The translations under genes were made by a program, and so were the position numbers. The notes beneath the pieces are model-generated. The model ran no database searches. It saw only the letters and a program-made list of their open reading frames with translations, and was not told the DNA's origin. Of a stretch of 64,000 bases of DNA, positions 44,701 through 51,563 are shown piece by piece. This DNA is from Campylobacteraceae bacterium (GTDB lineage Bacteria > Campylobacterota > Campylobacteria > Campylobacterales > Sulfurospirillaceae): positions 62,001 through 126,000 of the forward strand of contig JALUBH010000020.1 in NCBI GenBank assembly GCA_027050775.1, given 5' to 3'. The stretch's first letter is position 1. Each line of letters starts with the position of its first letter.

Positions 44701-46138
44701 TGGAACCGACACCCTCTTTACCATCTTTCATCATCGGATTTATAACCATATTTAAAAACTCTTGGGTTATATTGAAAAATCTCTGAGAATACACAACATC
44801 ATCTTTTTCATAATCACTTGTTTTTTCAAACGGTGTCTCAACATACTCTTGAAGGTAGATTAGATTGTTGTTTAGCCAAGTACCGTAAGGCTTTGATGAT
44901 TTTATATAATCGTCTATATCTTTACTTTTCAAAACCTTGTTGTATTTTAAATCCAAACCTATAATCTGCCCACTTTGCAATCTTCCTTGCTCTTTGATAT
45001 CTGAATCGGAGATATCTAAGACGCCATATTCACTTGTGATAACAATTCTGTTGTCATTTGTAATGATATACTTTGCGGGTCTTAGACCATTTCTGTCTAA
45101 AACACAGGCGATATATCGGCCGTCTGTAAAAGAGACGGCAGCCGGTCCATCCCATGGATCAAAGCTTATACTAGAATACTCATAAAACGACCTCAACTCA
45201 CTATCTATGTATGGTGCATTTTGCCAAGGCATTGGTATAAGAGATCTGATTGATTTGAAAAAATCATATCCATTGGCAATCATAAATTCAAACATATTGT
45301 CCAAACTCGCACTATCACTAACATCATCACTTGTTATAGGAAATAGTTTTTGAAGTTCTTTATCTGAGAAAATAGAGCTCTTTAATGAACTGTATCTAGC
45401 TTTGATATTTGCTCTATTTGCAGATATGGAATTTATCTCTCCGTTATGTGCTAAAGTTCTAAAAGGTTGAGCCAATTTCCATTGTGGCAAGGTATTTGTA
45501 GAAAATCTTTGATGAAATAGAGCAAATTTTGTTTTAAAATTTTTATTATTTAGATCTTGGTAAAACTCTTTTATGTGAGTCGGCATAACCAAACCCTTAT
45601 ACGATATGACGGTATTTGAAAATGATGCAATATAAAAATCTTTATCTTTTTCAAGCCTCTTTTCGATCTCTTTTCTAGTTAGATAAAGGAGTGATTCAAA
45701 TCTTTTTGTAGCCATTAAAGATGATGGCTCTATAAACACCTGTACTATTTTGGGCAAAAGCTCTAATGCTTGTTTTCCAAGTGCATCCGTATCAACCGGC
45801 ACATCTCTATATAAAACAACTTTTAAATCATTTTTTGTACAGATACCGTCGATAATCTCTTTTTGGGATTCATCTTGCATAAACAACATACCAACCGCAA
45901 ACTGTCTAGGCAAATCGACACCTAGTTTTTTTGCCTCTTTTTTCATAAAATCTTTAGGAAGAGAGAAGAGAAGTCCACTTCCATCTCCACTTTTACCATC
46001 TGCCGCAATCGCACCTCTGTGCATCATGCGCTCTAACGCTAAAACAGCATCTGTTGTATTTCGATATGTTGCAATATTGTCTATATTTGCAAGCAATCCA
46101 AAACCACAGTTATCTTTAAAACCAGTTATAAGATCCAT
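41714..46138 (-). CDS. gltB: Glutamate synthase (NADPH) large subunit
   Basis: 1474 residues. A ten-residue propeptide (MDLITGFKDN) precedes the nucleophile Cys of the class II amidotransferase (CGFGLLANI). Other marks are HQRFSTNTLPQWKLAQPF, HNGEINSISANR, the synthase/FMN domain (GEGGEATQRLKSIKRSKIKQ, SGGDGGTGAAPLSSIKFAG), the 3Fe-4S cysteines in GCKILRICHLNKCSVGVATQ and the C-terminal beta-helix with repeated GxxxGG. With GltD it makes two glutamates from glutamine and 2-oxoglutarate. A 15-bp palindrome lies upstream. Confidence 0.97.
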   Translation of the reverse strand: MDLITGFKDNCGFGLLANIDNIATYRNTTDAVLALERMMHRGAIAADGKSGDGSGLLFSLPKDFMKKEAKKLGVDLPRQFAVGMLFMQDESQKEIIDGICTKNDLKVVLYRDVPVDTDALGKQALELLPKIVQVFIEPSSLMATKRFESLLYLTRKEIEKRLEKDKDFYIASFSNTVISYKGLVMPTHIKEFYQDLNNKNFKTKFALFHQRFSTNTLPQWKLAQPFRTLAHNGEINSISANRANIKARYSSLKSSIFSDKELQKLFPITSDDVSDSASLDNMFEFMIANGYDFFKSIRSLIPMPWQNAPYIDSELRSFYEYSSISFDPWDGPAAVSFTDGRYIACVLDRNGLRPAKYIITNDNRIVITSEYGVLDISDSDIKEQGRLQSGQIIGLDLKYNKVLKSKDIDDYIKSSKPYGTWLNNNLIYLQEYVETPFEKTSDYEKDDVVYSQRFFNITQEFLNMVINPMMKDGKEGVGSMGDDTPLAAFSKKQRNFSDFFKQKFAQVTNPPIDPIREKIVMSLNTGFGKLSNILEEAPGHAIRIKTISPILMQEKIEVLQSFGDKSKPRYMPSYKSRIFSTLFEDNLKGSLEDLAYDVVEAVKNDGITMVYLDDRGMDDKNRPMPMLMCIGKIHEILLEEGIRDIVSIIAISGEALDSHSCACMIGFGASAIYPYMLFASVLQEAKRRNFSKYEIKTSLKNASLAINQGLLKIISKMGIATISSYRNSALFDCIGLSNEVVKDCFNGAYALLPGLGYDDIEEKINFNHKKAFDIDINKRLFPLEIGGFYKYLDGNEYHDFNPKVVKAIHTLAKSGERDDYNALVNLINSRDKKVIRDFLEFSSDRKPIDIDDVEPAESIFKRFNTAAMSLGSISPEAHEALAEAMNRLGGMSNSGEGGEATQRLKSIKRSKIKQIASGRFGVTPEYLRSAEEIQIKVAQGAKPGEGGQLPGHKVSPLIASLRYTTPGVTLISPPPHHDIYSIEDLAQLIFDLKQINPDAIITVKLVSTAGVGTIAAGVAKAYADKIIISGGDGGTGAAPLSSIKFAGNPWELGLSEAHNALKANHLRSKVHLQTDGGLKTGLDVVKAALLGAESYAFGTLALTMLGCKILRICHLNKCSVGVATQDKKLREFFIGNVDKLINFFTYLAQDVREILASLGYKSIEEIVGRSDLLKVIEDDMAKKFDFSSVLMNIEGENTHSKLRNNPYDKNEYEKDILKEVYKAIQNPEQKVVIHKEIKNINRSFGALVSGEIAKYYGNEGLKEDSIVFKLKGTAGQSLGAFLTNGIKIDLKGSANDYVGKGMNGGKIVITPTFQREDYACAGNTCLYGATGGKLYVAGIVGERFCVRNSGATVVVEGTGDHACEYMTGGIVAILGSTGVNFGAGMTGGIAFVYDKGREFIDRLNQELVIAVRVDIDEMDEAKHFLKRLLRAHINETDSVKAKAILEDFRHNVRDFWMVMPKNMKKIPLNPDEGD

Positions 46139-46208
46139 TTAGCAACCTTTTATTATTTTTCTTTAAGAATGATGAATATACAATAAATTTGCTTAACATG
46201 TGGTAAAT

Positions 46209-46223
46209 AACCAATTATTGGTT
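46209..46223. promoter_or_regulatory. Palindrome in the gltB-recO divergent gap
   Basis: AACCAA-TTA-TTGGTT, a perfect 6-bp inverted repeat 71 nt upstream of gltB and 72 nt upstream of recO. Its place in the 156-nt divergent region suggests a regulator site for one or both genes; the binding protein is unknown. Confidence 0.5.
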
Positions 46224-46294
46224 GTTTCGCAAAGTATCATTATCTTATTTAAACTTAATCTCTAATAAAAGATATTTTCGATAAAATTTCATCT

Positions 46295-46912
46295 ATGCAA
46301 GGCTATATAATTAATATAAACAGAGCAAAAGATGAAGATTTAATCGTCACAATATTATCAAAAAATAAAAAATACACAACCTATAGGTTTTATGGAGCAA
46401 GACACTCAACTATAAATCTGGGATACAAGATAGATTTTGAATTGCAACATTCAATCAAATCAAAAATTCCACAACTTAGAAATATACTTCACTTAGCAAC
46501 AAAATGGATATCACAAAGAGAAAAAATGTTTATCTGGCAACACTTTATAAAGCTTTTTTATACACACTTAAAAGATGTAGATGATATAGATGAATTTTAT
46601 TTTAATTTGATTGAAAAATCATACAGTCTATGGGATAAACAAAACTCAAAAAGAGTTGCAATAGAGAGTTATGTAAAACTTCTTGAGTATGAGGGAAGAC
46701 TGCACGATGATTTCATCTGTTTTAAGTGCGAAAATAGAATCAAAAATGAAATATCTCTTGTCAGGGCATTTTTGACTGCCCATAAAGAGTGTGTCTATAC
46801 TCACAGCTTCAATGCTCTACATGTAGAGGAGCTTTTCTTAAACAAAAGCACACTTTTCTTTAGCGACTCAGATATAGATATACTATGGGACATAGTCTGT
46901 GAAGGGTTCTAG
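46295..46912 (+). CDS. recO: Recombination mediator RecO (Campylobacterota type)
   Basis: 205 residues. The N-terminal OB fold GYIININRAKDEDLIVTILS, then YRFYGARHSTINLGYKIDFE, and a helical C-terminal domain with one CFKCENR pair match the short RecO of Campylobacterota. It partners RecR (20.3 kb) to load RecA on SSB-coated DNA. It carries a perfect palindrome copy at 46815, read as ALHVE. Its TAG overlaps the convergent ttcA-like stop by 4 nt (CTAG). Confidence 0.85.
   Translation: MQGYIININRAKDEDLIVTILSKNKKYTTYRFYGARHSTINLGYKIDFELQHSIKSKIPQLRNILHLATKWISQREKMFIWQHFIKLFYTHLKDVDDIDEFYFNLIEKSYSLWDKQNSKRVAIESYVKLLEYEGRLHDDFICFKCENRIKNEISLVRAFLTAHKECVYTHSFNALHVEELFLNKSTLFFSDSDIDILWDIVCEGF
46815..46828. 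repeat. 14-bp palindrome CTCTACATGTAGAG, perfect copy 4
   Basis: A perfect copy near the end of recO, read as ALHVE, as in the other plus-strand copies. Confidence 0.9.
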
Positions 46913-47661
46913 TCTAAATACTGCTCATCACAAAAACTAGATAAGTTGATATTTTCGAATGCTTTCCTTAATGATGTAAAAAGAGCATGATTCTCCTCTT
47001 CCATTTTTTTCAACATCTCTTTTGTCTTAGCCCTGTTGAGCGGCATTTTTACATCGAATCTCATACTAGGACAAGCTTCATCGCTAACTAACGGCATATT
47101 AGCCTCTTTAGCTTGATCTATAAGCTGTCTCTCTCTTATATGTATGAGCGGTCGGATCACTTCTAATCCATTTTTTGCTCTATAGATTGGAGGCATCGAA
47201 CGAAGGGCGCCATTATATGAAAAATTCATAAAAAAACTCTCTACCGCATCATCAAGATGGTGACCGAGTGCAAGCTTATTGTAGCCATTTTCTAGTGCAT
47301 AACTATAAAGTGCTCCTCTTCTCATACGCGAGAAAAAACTACAAAATGAGGAGTTTTCCCTTATCTTCTCTTTTGCCAAATCATAAATCTTCGTATCATA
47401 AATTTTATGAGGTATGTTGTTTTTCAAACAATAATCATGAAGTATCTCTAAATTTTCACCCATCCCATATGCAACGGTAACTGCTTGAAACTCAAAATCA
47501 AATGGTACAACACTATGCATATGTTTTAGCACATGTGCTAGTGTAAGTGAGTCCTTTCCACCGCTGAGTCCAAGCAAAATCTTATCTCCTTCTTTGATAA
47601 GATTATATCTAGCATTTGTCCTGCCTGTGATTCTGAGAAGTTTTTTACTTAGTTTTATCAA
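46909..47661 (-). CDS. TtcA-like tRNA thiolation protein with an altered cluster motif
   Basis: 250 residues of the TtcA/TilS ATP-pyrophosphatase family. The PP-loop is LLGLSGGKDSLTLAHVL (about residues 28-44). TtcA puts sulfur on C32 of tRNA using a 4Fe-4S cluster held by three cysteines. The first pair, CxxC before SRxRRG in TtcA, reads CSFFSRMRRG here: one cysteine is replaced by Phe. The downstream region keeps a cysteine (DEACPSMRFDVKMP). LGHHLDDAVESFFMN follows. A divergent TtcA, or a relative with a different target, is possible. The start overlaps mtnN by 17 nt. Confidence 0.8.
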   Translation of the reverse strand: MIKLSKKLLRITGRTNARYNLIKEGDKILLGLSGGKDSLTLAHVLKHMHSVVPFDFEFQAVTVAYGMGENLEILHDYCLKNNIPHKIYDTKIYDLAKEKIRENSSFCSFFSRMRRGALYSYALENGYNKLALGHHLDDAVESFFMNFSYNGALRSMPPIYRAKNGLEVIRPLIHIRERQLIDQAKEANMPLVSDEACPSMRFDVKMPLNRAKTKEMLKKMEEENHALFTSLRKAFENINLSSFCDEQYLD

Positions 47662-48346
47662 TTATTTTATCCACCATAGAAATTATAAAATCTGCACTGA
47701 TTTTCGCTGATGACTCTAAAAATTTATCAAAATCAAAGCCAGCATCCATATCGGCCGCATCGCTGATTGAGCGAAGTATAAAAGAGGGTACATCAAGAGC
47801 ATTGCAAACCAAAACAACGGCTGCTCCTTCCATCTCCAAAGCTCCTGCGTCAAATGTTTTTTCTATCCATTGTTTTCTATTTGAATCGCAAACAAATTGA
47901 TCACCTGTTGCTATAATTGTCTCTTTTAGTGAGAGTTTTTTCTCAATCGCCACTTCTTTGGCTATATCTATCAACCGCTTATCAGTTTTTTCATAAACAG
48001 AACCCTCGGGCACATATCCAAACGGGTGTCCAAAAGCAGAGATATCCAAATCATGTTGAGCTAGCTTGGTAGCAACAACAAGATCTCCTATCTGTAATTC
48101 ATCACTCACAGCACCTGCAACACCACTAAAAAGTAGCTTTTCGCAATTAAATTTCTCTATCATGGTTACTGCTGTTATCGCAGCATTTACTTTTCCTATT
48201 TTACTATATGCTATAACCAATGTATGTTCGTTATACTTAACAACATAAAAACTATTTTTTGCATACTCTACTAACTTATACTCTTTATAATGTACCAAAA
48301 GTGGTTCAATCTCTTCAGGCATTGCGCCCATAATTGCTATATTCAT
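47645..48346 (-). CDS. mtnN: 5'-methylthioadenosine/S-adenosylhomocysteine nucleosidase
   Basis: 233 residues. AIMGAMPEEIEPLL has the general-acid Glu (about residue 12), LLFSGVAGAVSDELQIGDLV the ribose region, ALEMEGAAVVLVC the substrate-binding Met-Glu, and SDAAD the catalytic Asp. In Campylobacterota the enzyme also serves the futalosine menaquinone route by cleaving aminodeoxyfutalosine. The ATG uses the GGGG ribosome-binding site supplied by the repeat element at 48347-48402. Confidence 0.94.
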   Translation of the reverse strand: MNIAIMGAMPEEIEPLLVHYKEYKLVEYAKNSFYVVKYNEHTLVIAYSKIGKVNAAITAVTMIEKFNCEKLLFSGVAGAVSDELQIGDLVVATKLAQHDLDISAFGHPFGYVPEGSVYEKTDKRLIDIAKEVAIEKKLSLKETIIATGDQFVCDSNRKQWIEKTFDAGALEMEGAAVVLVCNALDVPSFILRSISDAADMDAGFDFDKFLESSAKISADFIISMVDKIIDKTK

Positions 48347-48402
48347 TTTATTGTCCCCTTTTTTAGGAGCAAAGCTCCTAAAAAATTCCTCGCGACTGAA
48401 GC
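48347..48402 (-). repeat. Hairpin/RBS repeat element, third (diverged) copy
   Basis: On the minus strand the conserved block GCTTCAGTCGCGAGGAA is followed by a perfect 12-bp hairpin (TTTTTTAGGAGC-TTT-GCTCCTAAAAAA), GGGG and then ATG of mtnN. Relative to the copies at 11588-11752 the flanks are identical while both stem arms changed together. A frame through the element (ASVARNFLG...KKGTIK) ends at TGA overlapping the mtnN ATG but lacks a standard start. A second frame is open and in phase with mtnN. Confidence 0.82.
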
Positions 48403-48444
48403 TACTGCTAGCGCAGAGAAATTTACTATTTATTTTTACTAAAG

Positions 48445-48483
48445 CTTTGGCTTCGCCAAGAAAATTAGTTACTAACTAATTTT
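48445..48483. repeat. Two further stem-loops between the nitrilase gene and mtnN
   Basis: TTGGC-TTC-GCCAA (48447-48459) and an 11-bp inverted repeat AAAATTAGTTA-C-TAACTAATTTT (48461-48483) lie between the nitrilase stop at 48489 and the hairpin/RBS element. No clear T-tract follows on the minus strand, so a standard terminator is not evident. Confidence 0.6.
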
Positions 48484-48488
48484 AGAAT

Positions 48489-49250
48489 CTAATACTCTCT
48501 AAGTAGGTATTTTTGTGTATCTGAAAGCTTCTTGTCTATACTTAGTGTTAAATTTTCTTCTTCAAAAAGTTTTGCTCTTTTGATAATCTGTGCTTTTGCA
48601 TTAACTACGCAAGACCCACCCCAAAAGCCTAAGCCATCTTCAAAACCAACACGATTTACAAATACAACATTTGCACCGCTCAAAAGTGCAGTTGAACACA
48701 ATAAAGACTCCCATTGCTTCTGAATTAAGAGTCCATCATCTTCAAAACCTCTTGAAGGAGAATTAGAAATTACAATTACCATATCTGGCTTTTCATCTGC
48801 TATCTTTGCTATTATGTGAGCATTATAAAGCTCTTCACAAATAACGATAAAAGCTCTTCCAAATTTTGTTTCAAAAGACTTAACTTCCCCACCCTTAAAG
48901 AAAAAGCGAGCCTCTTGGAAAAGTCCATAATTCGGGAGAGTAGTTTTTTTGTGTACTTTCAAGATTTGACCGCCTGAGCAATAAAATGCACTATTGAAAA
49001 ACTTATTTTCCTCTTTCAAAACAGCACCAAAAATCAAATCATATGATTTTGAGAACTCGGCAAATTTATTTATTTCATCCAAAGTATAGGCATCTTCAAA
49101 AACAGCATCTTTTAACATATATCCATTTAATGCAAGTTCAGGAAAAAACACCAAATCACTTTCTTTATCCACACTCTTAAAATAAGTCTCAAATTCATCG
49201 AGTGATATTTTTTTTAATTTTGGTGATATCTGTGCTAATGTTAACTTCAT
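48489..49250 (-). CDS. Carbon-nitrogen hydrolase (nitrilase superfamily)
   Basis: 253 residues. The catalytic triad is present: Glu in FFPELALNGYML, Lys in KVHKKTTLPNYGLF and Cys in VICEELYNAHI. This is the usual E-K-C arrangement of amidases, carbamoylases and glutaminase-like subunits. FFKGGEVKSFETKFG between Lys and Cys is typical of the NAD synthetase or amidase branches; the substrate is not determined. It overlaps fabD by 4 nt. Confidence 0.88.
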   Translation of the reverse strand: MKLTLAQISPKLKKISLDEFETYFKSVDKESDLVFFPELALNGYMLKDAVFEDAYTLDEINKFAEFSKSYDLIFGAVLKEENKFFNSAFYCSGGQILKVHKKTTLPNYGLFQEARFFFKGGEVKSFETKFGRAFIVICEELYNAHIIAKIADEKPDMVIVISNSPSRGFEDDGLLIQKQWESLLCSTALLSGANVVFVNRVGFEDGLGFWGGSCVVNAKAQIIKRAKLFEEENLTLSIDKKLSDTQKYLLREY

Positions 49251-50170
49251 TTAAACTCCGATACAGCCTTTTGCAATGAATCCATATCTGTGATAGACAT
49301 AGTCTCTTTTTGTGTTATTTTTTTATTTATGCCCTTTAATACACTTCCACCAAACTCTATAAACTTATCAGTTTTATCTTCGATATATCTTATAGACTGT
49401 TTATATAAAACGGGGCTTACCAACTGAGCATTCAAGAGCTCTATCGCATCCTTTTTTGTTTCATAATATCTCGCAGTTACATTCGATACAATCGGAGCAT
49501 CAAAATCATCCTTTATAAAATTTTGTAGATAAACACCTAGCTCTCCTTGGGCACTTTGGAGTATAGGGCAGTGACTAGCTACTGACATATTTAGCAACAT
49601 CGCTCTTTTTGCTCCTGCGTCCTTAAACTTCTTTTCCATACTAGCTAAATCTTTCTTATCACCTGCAATCACAATTTGTCCGTCACAATTGAAATTTGCA
49701 GCCCATATCTGCTTGGAGTTTTTCTGTGCAGCTTTCACTATTTCTTTGGTTTTTTCATCACTTAGTCCAAGCAACACCATCATTCCTGCATCTTTTCCTT
49801 CGCAAGCTTGAGCCATAAATTTGCCTCTGTTGTAAACCAACTCTACAGCATCAAGATAATCCAATGCTCCGCTAGAAGAGATAGCTGAAAATTCGCCTAA
49901 AGAGTGTCCTAAAAAAACCTCTGGTTTTAGACCAACTTCTTTTGCAAAAAGTTTATATGCTATAACACTAACAAGCAAGATAGCGGGCTGAGCAAATTGA
50001 GTAAGTTCTAGCTTTTCGTTCTTTGTAAAAAGTAGCTCTTCAAAATCAATATTCAACCTCTTGCTTGCTTTTTCAATTATATCTTTTGCTGTTTGAGAGT
50101 TATCAAAAAAATCTCTACCCATACCAATTTTTTGACTTCCTTGACCAGGAAATATCGCTATATATTTCAT
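49247..50170 (-). CDS. fabD: Malonyl-CoA:ACP transacylase
   Basis: 307 residues. IFPGQGSQKIGMGRDF opens the protein, GHSLGEFSAISSSGALDYLD carries the catalytic Ser (about residue 91), and SVASHCPILQSA has the catalytic His. It loads malonyl groups onto acyl carrier protein for fatty acid synthesis. It is flanked by 4-nt overlaps on both sides, so it is cotranscribed with the NtrC-like gene and the nitrilase gene. Confidence 0.95.
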   Translation of the reverse strand: MKYIAIFPGQGSQKIGMGRDFFDNSQTAKDIIEKASKRLNIDFEELLFTKNEKLELTQFAQPAILLVSVIAYKLFAKEVGLKPEVFLGHSLGEFSAISSSGALDYLDAVELVYNRGKFMAQACEGKDAGMMVLLGLSDEKTKEIVKAAQKNSKQIWAANFNCDGQIVIAGDKKDLASMEKKFKDAGAKRAMLLNMSVASHCPILQSAQGELGVYLQNFIKDDFDAPIVSNVTARYYETKKDAIELLNAQLVSPVLYKQSIRYIEDKTDKFIEFGGSVLKGINKKITQKETMSITDMDSLQKAVSEFK

Positions 50171-50931
50171 ATTTTTCCTTCTTCCAATCCGTATTCATTT
50201 ATCTTTTTTCTAAGTGTATTTCTATTTAAACCAAAAGCTTTACTCATAGAAAGCTGTGAGCCGAATTTTTTAAAACCACTTTTGATAAGAGGAACATCAA
50301 AAAGATACAAAAGCTCTCTATAATCATTTCCCGTACCAATTTCTTCATACAAAATATCTTCAAAAATTTCCAACATATCTTCTTTGGAAAGTAAGCTTTT
50401 AAAATAGGCTTTATATATGGATTTCTTTAAAGAATAACAATTTTGACTTAAATCCAAGTCTAGATCTTTCAGATTAAAATCGATAGATAAATCACCAAAA
50501 ATTTCTTCTGCCTCACTCAAAAATAGTTTAGAAAGAGCTTTGACATCTTCACTTCTTTTTCTTAAAGGCGGTATATATATCTTTAAGCTAAAAAAATCAT
50601 CTTCTACTTTTGTACTTAGATTTTTTTGTGAAGTGGCTATAAATTTAGTTTCATTTACACTAAATAAGTTCTTAATCTTTTCAAAACTACTGATTTTATC
50701 AAAATTTTTAATTATCAATCTATCGTTTAATTCTATCGCTTTAGTAAGCTTTTTAAAAGATGAAGCGTCAATTACGGGGGCATCCTCGTAAATGTATTTT
50801 GCTAGACTCTTTTTTCCAACTCCCGCCTCTCCTGTTATGATAACATTTAAATTTAAACTTTTTAGTAAATTTGCTGATTTTAGGGCTTCAAGTGAAGCCC
50901 TAGATTTTGCGATGTAGCTATTTTTAGCCAC
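50167..50931 (-). CDS. Reduced NtrC-like AAA+ protein with Fis-type HTH, no GAFTGA loop
   Basis: 254 residues, shorter than a full sigma-54 activator. Walker A is IITGEAGVGKKSLAKYIYED (about residues 31-50). The post-AAA segment IPPLRKRSEDVKALSKLFL is characteristic of NtrC proteins, and the C-terminus is a Fis HTH (LSMSKAFGLNRNTLRKKINE). The GAFTGA loop that contacts sigma-54 is absent and Walker B is degenerate (LIIKNFDKIS). There is no receiver domain. It may have become a conventional DNA-binding regulator or an assembly partner. It lies directly before fabD. Confidence 0.75.
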   Translation of the reverse strand: MAKNSYIAKSRASLEALKSANLLKSLNLNVIITGEAGVGKKSLAKYIYEDAPVIDASSFKKLTKAIELNDRLIIKNFDKISSFEKIKNLFSVNETKFIATSQKNLSTKVEDDFFSLKIYIPPLRKRSEDVKALSKLFLSEAEEIFGDLSIDFNLKDLDLDLSQNCYSLKKSIYKAYFKSLLSKEDMLEIFEDILYEEIGTGNDYRELLYLFDVPLIKSGFKKFGSQLSMSKAFGLNRNTLRKKINEYGLEEGKI

Positions 50932-50946
50932 GATATTTTTGCTTTT

Positions 50947-51492
50947 TTAGCAAGAGCATGAATGCGAGTCATCTTCTGTTGTGTGACAACTGTCACCTGT
51001 ACCACATCCACAACCGCCTCCCTCAGGAGCACCAACATAGCCTTGAATCAACTCTTGCGCAGTTGCATCTCTTACCTCAACTACGCTCAAAACAAATAGT
51101 AAATCTTTTCCTGCCAATGGATGGTTGAAATCAACATTTACATTTTCTTCATCAAAACTTTTTACAGTTACCTGAACCGTTCCACCATCTTCACCTTGTC
51201 CATAAAGAGTCATTCCCTCTTTAAGCTCAAGTCCGGCAAATTGCTCTTTTGGCAATGTTTGTACCGCTTTGTCATCATATTCACCATATGCATCTTTAGC
51301 AGAAACTCTAACTTCTTCACTGTCATTTAGAGATAGTTTTTTAATTTCACTCTCTAAACCAGGTATAATCTGTCCTTTTCCAACGATAAAAGATAGTGGA
51401 GCAGAATTAAGATTAGAATCCAATACCTCACCACCGTCAATATCTCTTAATTCGTATTGAATAGAAACAACTTGGTTTTCATTTATAGCCAT
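50947..51492 (-). CDS. slyD: SlyD-type FKBP peptidyl-prolyl isomerase with Cys/His-rich tail
   Basis: 181 residues. The split FKBP domain (SFIVGKGQIIPGLESEIKKL, then FNHPLAGKDLLFVLSVVEV) encloses an insert-in-flap segment. The tail GGGCGCGTGDSCHTTEDDSH, then SCSC, is rich in Cys and His and should bind Ni or other soft metals, as in SlyD. It is a cytoplasmic folding helper linked to hydrogenase maturation in other bacteria. A minus-strand TACAAT lies upstream near 51520-51526. Confidence 0.92.
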   Translation of the reverse strand: MAINENQVVSIQYELRDIDGGEVLDSNLNSAPLSFIVGKGQIIPGLESEIKKLSLNDSEEVRVSAKDAYGEYDDKAVQTLPKEQFAGLELKEGMTLYGQGEDGGTVQVTVKSFDEENVNVDFNHPLAGKDLLFVLSVVEVRDATAQELIQGYVGAPEGGGCGCGTGDSCHTTEDDSHSCSC

Positions 51493-51563
51493 AAAATCTC
51501 CTTAGCTTAAAACATGCGATTGTAGCATAATTTATTTTTATAATACCTTAGGAATAAAAATTA

